A stretch of DNA of 48,140 nucleotides from Sphaerisporangium melleum (GTDB lineage Bacteria; Actinomycetota; Actinomycetes; Streptosporangiales; Streptosporangiaceae): positions 20,672 through 68,811 of the forward strand of contig NZ_BMNT01000045.1 in the NCBI RefSeq assembly GCF_014646695.1. Direction: 5' to 3'. The notes under the pieces are model-generated. The model ran no database searches. It saw nothing but the letters and a program-made list of their open reading frames with translations, and had not been told where the DNA came from. The position numbers and the translations under genes were made by a program. Position 1 is the stretch's first letter. Every line of letters begins with the position of its first letter. Below, piece by piece: positions 32,601-40,947 of the stretch.

Positions 32601-35498
32601 GTGAACCGATCCAGCCAGTGCGTCACAGAGCCGCCCCAGCCTCCGGCCCCGGCCGGGGACGCGGCGCGTCCTCCCGCCTGGAACGCCGCCCTGGAGGCCG
32701 TCCCGGACCTGCCGGAGGGCTCCACCGGGCGGACGGCGGGCCTTTCGGACGCCCTGCGGCCGCTCGTCGGTCACGCGGCGGACCGTCTGGTCGCCGGCGC
32801 CGCGGGTCTGGACACCGAGCTCCGCGAGCTCCGCGAGCTCAACGGGCTAGGCGGGCTTCGGCTCGACTCGATCAGGAAGCGGTTCGCCGCCGACCTGTCG
32901 GCCCGGCTGACCCGGATCGCCTCCCGCGTGCTGGTGTTCGAGCTGAACGCCCGGCGGGTCAGAGGAGAGCTGGCCGGCGGCACCCCCGCCGAGCGGTTCG
33001 CCCACTTCGTCGGCCAGATCGGCGAGGGGGGAGGGCTCGTTGCGCTGCTGGTGGACTATCCCGTACTGGGCCGGCTGCTCGACCAGACCGCCGACCAGGC
33101 GGTGCGGGGCGGGCTGGAACTGCTGACCCGGTTCGCGGGCGACCGCACCCACCTGCGCGAGTTGGTGGGTGCCGACGCCGGGGACCTGGTGGAGTTCACC
33201 GCGACGGGCGACACCCATCACGACGGCCGGGCGGTCGCCGTGCTGAGCCTGTCCGGCGGGGCGAAGGTCGTCTACCGGCCGCGGCCGGTCGAGGCGCACC
33301 TGCGCTTCGCCGAGGTGCTCGGCTGGCTCAACGAGCGCGTGCCGGGCCTCGACCTGCGCACGCCGAGGGCGCTGTGCCGGGACGGCTACGGCTGGAGCGA
33401 GTTCGTGCCGGCCGCGCCGTGCGCCGACGCGGCCGAGGTGGAGCGGTTCTACCTGCGCGCGGGTGCCCTGCTCGCGCTGCTGTACGCGGTCAACGCCATC
33501 GACGTGCACTACGAGAACCTCGTCGCCTGCGCGGGCCAGCCCGTGCTGGTGGACGTGGAGACGTTGTTCCACCCGGCGCTGCCCATGGAGGCGTCCGCCG
33601 ACCCGGCGCTGACCGCGCTGCGGGACTCCGTCCAGCGCACCGCGTTGCTGCCGAAGGTGATGGTCGGCGACCAGGGGGCGCTGGACATCTCGGGGCTCGG
33701 CGGTGACAAGGACGGGGTGTATCCGTTCTCCACCCCGGTGTGGGAGGGGGACGGGACGGACACGATGCGGCTGGTGCGCGGGGTCGCCCGGTTCACCGGG
33801 GGCGTCAACCGTCCGCGGCTGAACGGGGTGGACGCCGACCCGGGCGACCACGTGCCGAGTCTGCTGGCCGGGTTCCGCCGGGCCTACGACGCCATCGCGG
33901 CGGGGCGGGAGGAGTTCCTGTGTGGGCCGCTGGCGCGGTTCGCGCAGGCCGAGGTACGGGTGCTGCTCCGGCCCACCCGGTTCTACGCCGAGTTGCTGAC
34001 CGAGTCGACGCACCCCGATGTCGTACGGTCGGCCGCCGAGCGGGACGCGGTGTTCGGCGTACTGGACAGCGTGTCGGCCGGAGACCCGGCGCGGTCGGCG
34101 GCGGCGCCGGCCGAACGGGCGGACCTGTGGGCGGGGGACATCCCCTGCTTCAGTGCGAAGCCGGGCATCGCGGAGATCCGCGACAGCGGGGGAAGGCCGC
34201 TGTCGTGGCGCCCGGCGCAGAGCGGGCTGGACGTCGTCGCGGCCAAGCTCGCACGCATGGGCGCGGTCGACCGGGACCACCAGGAATGGCTCATCCAGGC
34301 CTCGATGGCGGCCAGGGTGACCGCCAGGACCGGCGGAAACGACCGGAATGTCGGGAACGGGCGGCACGAGCCGGGGGAGCCGTCCGACGCGCCGCTGCAG
34401 GCCATGGTTCCTCATCCAGAGGCGCTGGTGGCCGCGGCACGGGGCATCGCCGACCGGCTGTGCGCCACCGCGCACCGCGAGGGCCGGACGGTCAACTGGC
34501 TGGGCCTGGAGCCGCTGGAGCACGGCCAGTGGTCGGTCATGCCGCTGGGGGGCGGCCTGGCCACCGGGTACCTTGGCGTCGCGCTGTTCCTGGCGCAGGC
34601 CAGCCGGGCCACCGGCATCTCCCGCTATCTGGACTTCGCCCGGATGGCGGTGGAACCGCTGCCCCGCCTGCTGGAGCAGATCACCGCGCACGACGCCCTG
34701 CTGCGCGCGGTGGGGTGCGGCGGGTTCGGCGGGCTGGGCGGCATCGCCTACGGCCTGTCGCAACTCGGCGTGCTGCTCGGCGACGGCGAGGTGGCGGGCT
34801 GGGTGGAGCCCGCGGTGGCCGCTGCGGGCGCGGCGGTCACCGACGAGGCGCCGCTGGACGTCCACGACGGCCTGGCGGGGTGCCTGGCCGCGATGCTCGC
34901 CGTCCGCGACGGCACGGGGTCGGCGGCGGCCGGTCGCGTGGCGGAGGCGTGCGCCGAGCGCCTGACGGCGGCGGCCCCCTCGGCCGCGCTGCCGCCGGGG
35001 TTCGCGTTCGGCGCGGCCGGCGTCGGATGGGCCCTGGTCAGGAACGGGCCGAGCCTGGAGGGCGCCCGCCTGCTCACGGGCGCCGCCGCGCAGGTGACCG
35101 AGGGGGGCACCTGGTGCCATGGCCGGGCGGGAGTGCGCCTGGCCCTGGCCGACGCGGCGATGCCGGGCGACACCGCCGGTCGCCCCGCCGCAGACGTTCC
35201 GCTCGGCGGGCACGGCCTGTGCCACGGCGAGACGGGACGCCTGGAGGCGATGAGCGCCCTCGCCAAGAGGGGGGACACGGGGGCACAACGGTCACTGCGC
35301 CGCCACGCGGGCAGGCTGCTGGCCTCGCTGGACACCCACGGAGCGCTGTGCGGCACTCCCCGCCACGCGCCCACACCGGGCCTGCTCGACGGTCTGGCCG
35401 GCATCGGCCACGGACTGCTCAGGCTGGCCCTGCCCGAAAGAACGGCTTCGGTGCTCCTGCTGAAGCCCACTGTTGAAGGAGAGACCCGTGGACTTTGA
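32601..35498 (+). CDS. lanM1: Class II lanthipeptide synthetase LanM1, divergent active sites
   Basis: A 965-residue LanM: N-terminal DUF4135 dehydratase (about 70-560) and C-terminal LanC-like cyclase (about 610-965). The kinase-like site keeps GDTHHDGRAV (D204, H206), VHYENL and VLVDVETLFHP, but the conserved YKPR Lys is Arg (VYRPRP, R226). The cyclase keeps its zinc ligands C839 (TWCHG), C874 and H875 (LCHG), yet the general acid/base His of the SHG motif is Phe (GFAFGAAG, F803). About 28 residues found in LanM2 before the first zinc Cys are missing. Start is GTG at 32601, leaderless. It overlaps by 11 bp a Cys-free small peptide gene, its likely substrate. Expected role: Ser/Thr dehydration without standard ring closure. 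Confidence 0.88.
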   Translation: MNRSSQCVTEPPQPPAPAGDAARPPAWNAALEAVPDLPEGSTGRTAGLSDALRPLVGHAADRLVAGAAGLDTELRELRELNGLGGLRLDSIRKRFAADLSARLTRIASRVLVFELNARRVRGELAGGTPAERFAHFVGQIGEGGGLVALLVDYPVLGRLLDQTADQAVRGGLELLTRFAGDRTHLRELVGADAGDLVEFTATGDTHHDGRAVAVLSLSGGAKVVYRPRPVEAHLRFAEVLGWLNERVPGLDLRTPRALCRDGYGWSEFVPAAPCADAAEVERFYLRAGALLALLYAVNAIDVHYENLVACAGQPVLVDVETLFHPALPMEASADPALTALRDSVQRTALLPKVMVGDQGALDISGLGGDKDGVYPFSTPVWEGDGTDTMRLVRGVARFTGGVNRPRLNGVDADPGDHVPSLLAGFRRAYDAIAAGREEFLCGPLARFAQAEVRVLLRPTRFYAELLTESTHPDVVRSAAERDAVFGVLDSVSAGDPARSAAAPAERADLWAGDIPCFSAKPGIAEIRDSGGRPLSWRPAQSGLDVVAAKLARMGAVDRDHQEWLIQASMAARVTARTGGNDRNVGNGRHEPGEPSDAPLQAMVPHPEALVAAARGIADRLCATAHREGRTVNWLGLEPLEHGQWSVMPLGGGLATGYLGVALFLAQASRATGISRYLDFARMAVEPLPRLLEQITAHDALLRAVGCGGFGGLGGIAYGLSQLGVLLGDGEVAGWVEPAVAAAGAAVTDEAPLDVHDGLAGCLAAMLAVRDGTGSAAAGRVAEACAERLTAAAPSAALPPGFAFGAAGVGWALVRNGPSLEGARLLTGAAAQVTEGGTWCHGRAGVRLALADAAMPGDTAGRPAADVPLGGHGLCHGETGRLEAMSALAKRGDTGAQRSLRRHAGRLLASLDTHGALCGTPRHAPTPGLLDGLAGIGHGLLRLALPERTASVLLLKPTVEGETRGL

Positions 35499-35739
35499 GA
35501 ACAACGTGACCGCCGAGAGCGCGGCACCGTCGTGGCAGGAGCGGCTGGGCAAGCCGGCCGGAGAGATCATGATCAGGGTGGCCGGGGTGTCTCCGGTGAC
35601 CCGGGCCCTGGTGCTGACCGGGCTGGCCGCGGGGGCGACCCTCGCGTTCGGCTCGCCGGACACGGCGGCGCACGCGCACGCGGTGCTGGCGGCGGGGAAC
35701 GAGGACACCGTCAACCCGGTGACCATCAGCACCAGCTGA
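35488..35739 (+). CDS. lanA0: Cys-free candidate lanthipeptide-type precursor
   Basis: An 83-residue peptide starting with GTG at 35488, with AAGGAGAG about 5 bases upstream, inside the end of lanM1. Residues 16-34 (SWQERLGKPAGEIMIRVAG) mirror the W...R...PAGEI...VAG framework of the six lanA leaders downstream. After the VAG comes a hydrophobic stretch (VSPVTRALVLTGLAAGATLA), then an Ala/His segment, and finally a Thr/Ser tail (DTVNPVTISTS). There is no Cys, so no lanthionine can form within it; LanM1 could at most dehydrate the Ser/Thr. It could instead be a small membrane protein such as an immunity peptide. Overlap with lanM1 implies coupled translation. Confidence 0.65.
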   Translation: MDFENNVTAESAAPSWQERLGKPAGEIMIRVAGVSPVTRALVLTGLAAGATLAFGSPDTAAHAHAVLAAGNEDTVNPVTISTS

Positions 35740-35964
35740 CGCCGGACCGGCCGCCGGGTGACCCTTGTGCCCGGCTCGCCGGAGACGGCGGCGCCCGGGC
35801 ACGCGGTGCCGGCCGCCGCGTACGGCGACAGCCGCCTGCGGTACCCGCTGAAAGCGGGCCGACCACGGGGGGACACGCGTGGTCGGCTCGCCGGACGACG
35901 GCGGCGGGTGCGTACGGGCGCGAGGCCGGCCGGTGGGAAGGACGACACCGTCGACCGGATCGCT
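35650..35964 (+). repeat. Decayed 120-bp tandem copies of the peptide gene's 3' part
   Basis: The peptide's C-terminal coding part recurs twice downstream. GGCTCGCCGGA is at 35650, 35773 and 35885, and the segment coding EDTVNPV at 35701 matches one at 35941 coding DDTVDRI, exactly 240 bp on. The second copy (VTLVPGSPETAAPGHAVPAA) is in the same frame but after the stop and lacks a ribosome site. The copies have small indels and appear non-coding now. This accounts for most of the 282-bp gap before the regulator gene. Confidence 0.75.
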
Positions 35965-35995
35965 ATACACCGCCTACTAAAACAGTATATTTCGT

Positions 35996-36026
35996 GACAT
36001 GGCGGCAGATAATCTGTCGCCATGTC
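35996..36026. promoter_or_regulatory. 31-bp palindrome over the regulator start
   Basis: Arms GACATGGCG (35996-36004) and CGCCATGTC (36018-36026) enclose a second perfect dyad, CAGAT-A-ATCTG. Only one arm position (G opposite T) is unpaired. It covers a GATAAT -10 (36008-36013) and the ATG at 36022, so the regulator transcript looks leaderless, and a protein bound here would block its promoter. The GACATGG-GGC half resembles the lanM1 operator read on the other strand. Confidence 0.7.
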
Positions 36027-38961
36027 ATTCACCGCCCCCATTCTGGTGGGTCGAGAACGTGAATTAGCGCTGCTCGACCATCGCCTGGCCGCCGCGCGCG
36101 AAGGCCGCGGCGGCGCGGTGTTCCTGCTCGGCGACCCCGGAATCGGCAAGTCCCGCCTTTCCGCGGAGTGCGCCTACCGGGCGTACGACGCCGGAATGAC
36201 CGCGTTACGGGGCCGCGGTGGCGGGGTCAGCGCGGACATCCCGTTCAAACCGCTCTGCGAGGCGCTGCTCTCCTACACCCGGACCAAGGAACCGCCCGAC
36301 GACCCGGCCCTGCTGCCCTACCTGCCGGCGCTCACCAAGCTGGTTCCCGAATGGCGGCGCGCCGGGGTCGCCGACCACCTGGAATCGGTGGTCGTGCTCG
36401 CCGAGGCCGTCCTGCGGCTGCTGGCCGTGATCGGCCGCGACGGCGGCTGCCTGCTCGTCCTGGAAGACCTGCACGAGGCCGACGCCGACACCCTCGCGGT
36501 CGCCGAGTACCTGGCCGACAACCTCGACGGGGTGCCCGCGGTCCTGCTCGCCAACCTGCGCAGTCACGCCGGGCCGGCCCGCGCCGTCGCCGAGGCGTGC
36601 GCGCAGCGGCGCAGCGCCGCCCTCATCGACCTTCCCGCCCTGCGGCCCGACCAGCTCGGCCGGCTGACCGCCGCCTGCCTGGGCACCTCCCCCGACGACC
36701 TGCCGCAGCAGCTCCTCACCCGCTTGGAACGTGACACCGGAGGCGTCCCGTTCGTCGTCGAGGAGCTGCTGGCCGCCATGGCCGGCGTGGGCGCGCTGGA
36801 GCACGACGGCCGGCGCTGGCACCTGAACGGCGACCGGGCGATCGACGTGCCGACCACCCTGGTGCGCAGCATCACCCTGCGCGCCGCCCAGCTCGGCGCC
36901 ACCGCGCAGGAACTGCTGCACACCGCGGCCGTCTTCGGCTCGCGCTTTCCCATCCCGGTCATCCAGGAGGCCACCGGCCTGGACGACCGCGAGGTCATGG
37001 CCTTCCTGCGCGCCGGGACCGCAGAGCGGCTCATCATGCCGGACGACTCCGCGAGCGACTGGTACGCCTTCCGGCACGCCCTGATGGCCGAGTCCCTGCT
37101 GTCGTCGCTGATCCCCGCCGAACGGGCCGTGATCGCCAGGCGTGCCGCCGAGGCGCTGGAGCGCCTGCACCCCGGGCTGCCGGGCGAGTGGTGCCAGATC
37201 GCCGCCACCCTGCGCCTGGCCGCCGGCGACACCCTCGGCGCCGCCGGGCTGCTCGCCGACGCCGGCCGCCGCCTGCTGGGCGAGGGCGCCGCCGACCTCG
37301 CCGTCACGCTGCTGGAACGCGCCTACGGCATGCTCGGCTCCGCCCCCGCCGACCTGCGGGCGGGCACCCTGCAGGCCCTGCTGCACGCGCTGACCGAGAG
37401 CGGGGAGGCCGACCGCGCGTTCGCCCTCGCCAAGGACCTCCCGGTCACCGGCGGCCTGTCCATGACCATCCCGTACGAGATCGACCTGCGCACCAAGCTG
37501 GCGTGGGTCGCCGCCGAGATCGGCGGCACCGCCGACGGCCTCGCCCACGTGGCGGCGGTCCGCAGGCTCCTCGAGATCAGCCCCGACGAGGCCCGTACCG
37601 CCGCGATCGACGTGATCGAGGCCCAGCTCATCGTCCCCGACCACGGCGTCCTGCAGCAGAGCCCGCAGCGGATGGCCACCGCCGAGGCACTGGTACGGCG
37701 CGCCGCGGAGGTCGCCGAACGCGTCTCGCTCCCCGAGGTGGCCTGCCAGGCGTGGGAGCGCATGGCGATGTTCTCTCGCGTCCGCGGGTTCGACGAGCCC
37801 GACCGGTGCCTGACCCGGGTGCTGTCCATCGCCGACGCGAGCGGCCTGAAACTGTGGAAACTGCGGGCCATGCTGCGCCTGGCCGCCAACCACGCGCTGC
37901 GCACCGGCGAACGGGCCCCGCTGGAGGAGGTCGGCCGGGCCGCCGCGCACGCGGGCGCCATCAGCCTGGTCCACGCCACCCAGGCGTCCCTGGTGATGAC
38001 GGCCGTACTGCGCGGCGAGTACACCGACGCCCACGAGCTGGCCGTGCCGTGCGTGGAGTCCACCATCCGGCTGGGCCACACCGCCTACACGCAGTACCTC
38101 CTGCTCGCCCAGGCCACGCTCGCCGCCCACCAGGCCAAACGCACCGAGATGGAGCAGGCGCTGGAGCGGTTCCGCCGGTGGGGCGGCGAGAGCAGCCTGC
38201 ACATGCCCGTGGTCCACGGGCTGTGCCAGGCCGTGTGCGCCCTGCTGGAGGAGGACCGCGGCCAGTGCGCCGAGATGCTCACCAAGGCGCGGGAGTGGGA
38301 GGACGACAACCCCACCGTCTACTACCTCACCGGCAGGCACGGCCTCGGCGTGCTCATGGACGTGCTGGCCGGCCGGGCGGGCATGGCCGAATGGGAGGCC
38401 GCCGACCGCACCTCCGCCGCCGAACTCGCCTGGAACCGCCACTTCCTGCACCTGGCCAAGGCCGTGCTGCTCGGCCGGCAGGGCGAGGCCGAGGCGGCGT
38501 CCGCGGAGTTCGGCCTGGCCGCCGCCGTCGCCGGTCCGCACCCGCTGGCCCGGCACCTGGGCCTGCGCCTGGTCGCCGAGGCGGCGCTGGCCGACGGCTG
38601 GGGCGAGCCGCTGGTCTGGCTGCGCACCGCCGAGGAGTACTTCCACCAGGCCGGCGTCCCCGCCGTCACCGGGGCCTGCCGCGCGCTGCTGCGCGGAGCC
38701 GGCGCCGCGGTGGCACAGCGTCGCACCGGACGGGAGCAGGTGCCCGGCGTGCTGCGCAACCAGGGCGTCAGCGTGCGGGAGTACCAGGTGCTGACCCTGC
38801 TCGCCGAGCGGCGCGGCAACGTCGACATCGGCAAGCGGCTGTTCATCTCACCCCGCACGGTGGAGAAGCACGTGGCGAGCCTGCTGCAGAAGACCGGCCT
38901 CCCCGACCGCGCCGCCCTCTACGACCACGCCGCCGACCTCATGCGCGCCACCCCGCCGTGA
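36022..38961 (+). CDS. LAL-type LuxR regulator (AAA ATPase + LuxR HTH)
   Basis: A 979-residue large ATP-binding LuxR regulator. Walker A GDPGIGKSRLS is at 37-47, Walker B in CLLVLEDLHEADADTLA, a helical repeat region (about 380-880) fills the middle, and the C-terminal LuxR helix-turn-helix (about 912-970) contains VSVREYQVLTLLAERRGN and IGKRLFISPRTVEKHVASLL. Such proteins are often pathway-specific activators. It sits between lanM1 and lanM2 and is the best candidate to bind the shared operators before both. No ribosome site precedes the ATG; a GATAAT -10 eight bases upstream implies a leaderless mRNA. Confidence 0.92.
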   Translation: MSFTAPILVGRERELALLDHRLAAAREGRGGAVFLLGDPGIGKSRLSAECAYRAYDAGMTALRGRGGGVSADIPFKPLCEALLSYTRTKEPPDDPALLPYLPALTKLVPEWRRAGVADHLESVVVLAEAVLRLLAVIGRDGGCLLVLEDLHEADADTLAVAEYLADNLDGVPAVLLANLRSHAGPARAVAEACAQRRSAALIDLPALRPDQLGRLTAACLGTSPDDLPQQLLTRLERDTGGVPFVVEELLAAMAGVGALEHDGRRWHLNGDRAIDVPTTLVRSITLRAAQLGATAQELLHTAAVFGSRFPIPVIQEATGLDDREVMAFLRAGTAERLIMPDDSASDWYAFRHALMAESLLSSLIPAERAVIARRAAEALERLHPGLPGEWCQIAATLRLAAGDTLGAAGLLADAGRRLLGEGAADLAVTLLERAYGMLGSAPADLRAGTLQALLHALTESGEADRAFALAKDLPVTGGLSMTIPYEIDLRTKLAWVAAEIGGTADGLAHVAAVRRLLEISPDEARTAAIDVIEAQLIVPDHGVLQQSPQRMATAEALVRRAAEVAERVSLPEVACQAWERMAMFSRVRGFDEPDRCLTRVLSIADASGLKLWKLRAMLRLAANHALRTGERAPLEEVGRAAAHAGAISLVHATQASLVMTAVLRGEYTDAHELAVPCVESTIRLGHTAYTQYLLLAQATLAAHQAKRTEMEQALERFRRWGGESSLHMPVVHGLCQAVCALLEEDRGQCAEMLTKAREWEDDNPTVYYLTGRHGLGVLMDVLAGRAGMAEWEAADRTSAAELAWNRHFLHLAKAVLLGRQGEAEAASAEFGLAAAVAGPHPLARHLGLRLVAEAALADGWGEPLVWLRTAEEYFHQAGVPAVTGACRALLRGAGAAVAQRRTGREQVPGVLRNQGVSVREYQVLTLLAERRGNVDIGKRLFISPRTVEKHVASLLQKTGLPDRAALYDHAADLMRATPP

Positions 38962-39037
38962 ACCGCCGCCCGTGTACGGTCGCCCCCGCGTGATCGTTCC
39001 CGGACCGTCGCGACGGGCCGCGCCGCTGAGTACGGTG

Positions 39038-39075
39038 CGGCCCTCGCCGACCGGCCGCTTTCTCGGTGAGGGCCG
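39038..39075. terminator. Bidirectional hairpin between convergent genes
   Basis: CGGCCCTC-g-CCGA (39038-39050) pairs with TCGG-t-GAGGGCCG (39063-39075) around a 12-nt loop. It lies between the ends of the LAL regulator and the propeller gene, which converge. No clear T-run, so it may slow or end transcription from both sides. Confidence 0.55.
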
Positions 39076-39132
39076 TTCGCAGGCGTGCTGCGGCCCGCAG
39101 GGGTACGGCGCCGGCCTTCGGGGGATCTCCGC

Positions 39133-40251
39133 TCAGCTGCTCGCGAGCCCCGGCAGGACCAGCCGCGTCTTCGGGTGGTCGGCCAGCAGGCGGGCCCGCC
39201 CGGTGCGGGTGTCGACGCGGTAGGCACGCGTGCTCGCCTCTTCGATCCACACCGTGAGCTCCGATCCACTCCGCCAGAGACCGGTGATCCAGACGGGTTG
39301 CCCCTTCGGGAGGCCGCGGATGGGCACCTTGGCCCGTTCGCGCCCGGTTCTGGTGTCCAGCAGGGTGAGGGTGCGCATCTCCTGCACCCAGTCCGACATC
39401 GTGTCGTCGTTTCTCTCGAAGGCGGCGACCGTGCGGCCGTCCGGAGCGAGCTCGCTGAAGCCCATGAACGTGCCCTTGAAGCGCACCGGCTTGGACCCGC
39501 CGGTGACGGGCATCAGCCACAGGTCGGTCTTGCGGTACCGGACGAGCTCGGCGACGCCGTTCCGCACACTGACCGCTTCGTACTTGCCGGACACCTCCAC
39601 CGTCTTGCCGGTGCGCATGTCGATCAGCAGCCCGGGGTCCTTGCTCCCCTCGCGCGGGTCGAACATCAGGTGGCGGCCGTCGTCGGAGAGCACGAGCATC
39701 GAGCCCGGGCCGATGCGCGTCTCCTTGAGCCGAACAGGGGACGTCACCTGCGAGCCGCTCACCAGGTCGCGCACCACGTGCGCCTGGGCCTGCGGGCTGT
39801 AGTAGGCGAGCATGCGCCCGTCACGGCTGATCGCGATGGGCGCCTGATTGTTCTGGGCGGTCCTGGCGAGCGCCTGCCGCAGCCGGTAGGTCCTGCCCGT
39901 GTGGGTGACCACCCGCCACCCGGCGACACTGCAGTCGAGGTGCCGTCGCTCCCCGTCGACCTTGCAGGGCGTCTCGTACGCGTAGTCGAGTGGCCCCACA
40001 TCGCCCGCGGGCAGGTCGGGCACCGCTTCGGCCTGTCGCGGCGCGGCCGGCTGGGGGGACCGGGACGGCACCAGGGCGGCCGTCACCGTACCCGTCGCCG
40101 CCACGGTGGCCACCGTGGCGACGGCGGCAAGCAGGGCGCTCGCGCGCCGTTTGCGCCGGTGCCCCGCCACGGCCAGGTCGACCAGGCCGTTCAGGTCCAC
40201 GGCGGGTGCCTCCTCGGCGATGCCGCTCAGTGCTCTGCGAAGCCTCGTCAT
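39133..40251 (-). CDS. Membrane propeller protein coupled to SigE (possible anti-sigma sensor)
   Basis: A 372-residue protein: a short cytoplasmic N-terminus (MTRLRRALSGIAEEAP..., ending RRKRR), one transmembrane segment (ALLAAVATVATVAATGTVTA), then an extracytoplasmic beta-propeller of repeated strands (DGRMLAYYSP, DGRHLMFDP, DGRTVAAFER, SGSELTVWIEE). Its start overlaps the sigma gene by 4 bp, so the two are made together. A 35-45 residue inner domain fused to an outer sensor is the layout of an anti-sigma regulator, although the usual zinc-binding HxxxCxxC is absent. It may sense envelope damage or the lanthipeptide. Same plan as the protein at 10176-11318. Confidence 0.68.
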   Translation of the reverse strand: MTRLRRALSGIAEEAPAVDLNGLVDLAVAGHRRKRRASALLAAVATVATVAATGTVTAALVPSRSPQPAAPRQAEAVPDLPAGDVGPLDYAYETPCKVDGERRHLDCSVAGWRVVTHTGRTYRLRQALARTAQNNQAPIAISRDGRMLAYYSPQAQAHVVRDLVSGSQVTSPVRLKETRIGPGSMLVLSDDGRHLMFDPREGSKDPGLLIDMRTGKTVEVSGKYEAVSVRNGVAELVRYRKTDLWLMPVTGGSKPVRFKGTFMGFSELAPDGRTVAAFERNDDTMSDWVQEMRTLTLLDTRTGRERAKVPIRGLPKGQPVWITGLWRSGSELTVWIEEASTRAYRVDTRTGRARLLADHPKTRLVLPGLASS

Positions 40252-40766
40252 GGTGCCACCTCCTGGAATTCGGAAAGAGACCGCGAGTCGGTCAATTCAG
40301 GCGCGAGTGTGCGTAACCGGGCCAATGCTCGGTGGGTCTGGCTCTTGACGTTGCCGACCGAGCAGCCGAGCGCCTCGGCCGTCTGCGCCTCGGTGAGGTC
40401 CTCCCAGAAACGCAGCACGATCACGGCACGCTGCTTGCGCGTCAGCTTGGCCAGGGCCTGGCGCAGCACGATCCGGTCGACCGACTCCTCGTCGTAGGAG
40501 ACACCGTGCTCGGGCGGATCGGCGCTCGGCCACTCCCGCCGCAGCCGGCGCCGCCACGAGATGTACTGGTTCACCAGCGCCTTGCGCGTGTACGCCTCGG
40601 GGTTGCCGTTCGCGGACAGCTTCGGCCACTGGCCCACGACGTTGATCAGCACGCTCTGCAGCAGGTCCTCGGCGAGGTGAGCGTCTCCCGTGAGCAGGTA
40701 CGCGGTCCGCGTCAGCGACTGCCGGCGGGCGAGTACGAACTCGCGGAAGCCGTCATGACGATCCAA
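40248..40766 (-). CDS. SigE-family ECF RNA polymerase sigma factor
   Basis: About 172 residues. Sigma region 2: FREFVLARRQSLTRTAYLL, GDAHLAEDLLQSVLINVVGQ. Region 4: RQALAKLTRKQRAVIVLRFW followed by EDLTEAQTAEALGCSVGNVK and SQTHRALARL. This matches the actinobacterial SigE/SigM-like (TIGR02983) group. A TTG at 40766 is the likely start because AGGAGAT lies 4 bases upstream and the family begins here. The gene is divergent from lanM2 and 4-bp coupled to a membrane propeller gene. ECF sigma/anti-sigma pairs control other actinomycete lantibiotics (microbisporicin, planosporicin), so a role in this cluster is plausible. Confidence 0.88.
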   Translation of the reverse strand: MDRHDGFREFVLARRQSLTRTAYLLTGDAHLAEDLLQSVLINVVGQWPKLSANGNPEAYTRKALVNQYISWRRRLRREWPSADPPEHGVSYDEESVDRIVLRQALAKLTRKQRAVIVLRFWEDLTEAQTAEALGCSVGNVKSQTHRALARLRTLAPELTDSRSLSEFQEVAP

Positions 40767-40860
40767 TGTGATCTCCTCTCGCCCGTTCCCAACGCGATCC
40801 GCCGGGCGAAAGGTTGCAGGGGGGCGGTGGCCTGCGCCGCCGCGCGCCGATGCGGTGCGC

Positions 40861-40912
40861 GCCCCCATCGGCCCCCATCGCGCGGTCGCAAATATGGGGG
40901 CGGCGCCCGCAT
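40861..40912 (+). promoter_or_regulatory. lanM2 operator region with repeated GCCCCCAT sites
   Basis: ATGGGGGC-GGC-GCCCGCAT (40894-40912) has the same 8-3-8 geometry and the same AAAT flank as the lanM1 site, and its centre is likewise 45 bp before the start (ATG 40948). Upstream, GCCCCCATCG occurs twice in tandem (40861-40880), giving extra half-sites in the region shared with the divergent sigma gene. Confidence 0.75.
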
Positions 40913-40947
40913 GTGGGGGCATGCCCGCCACCGGCACAGTTCTTGCC

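Noticed and set aside
35758-35997. 79-codon open frame as a separate small gene
   Set aside because: It is a diverged copy of the preceding peptide's end, starts at a GTG without a ribosome site and loses similarity; treated as a decayed repeat.
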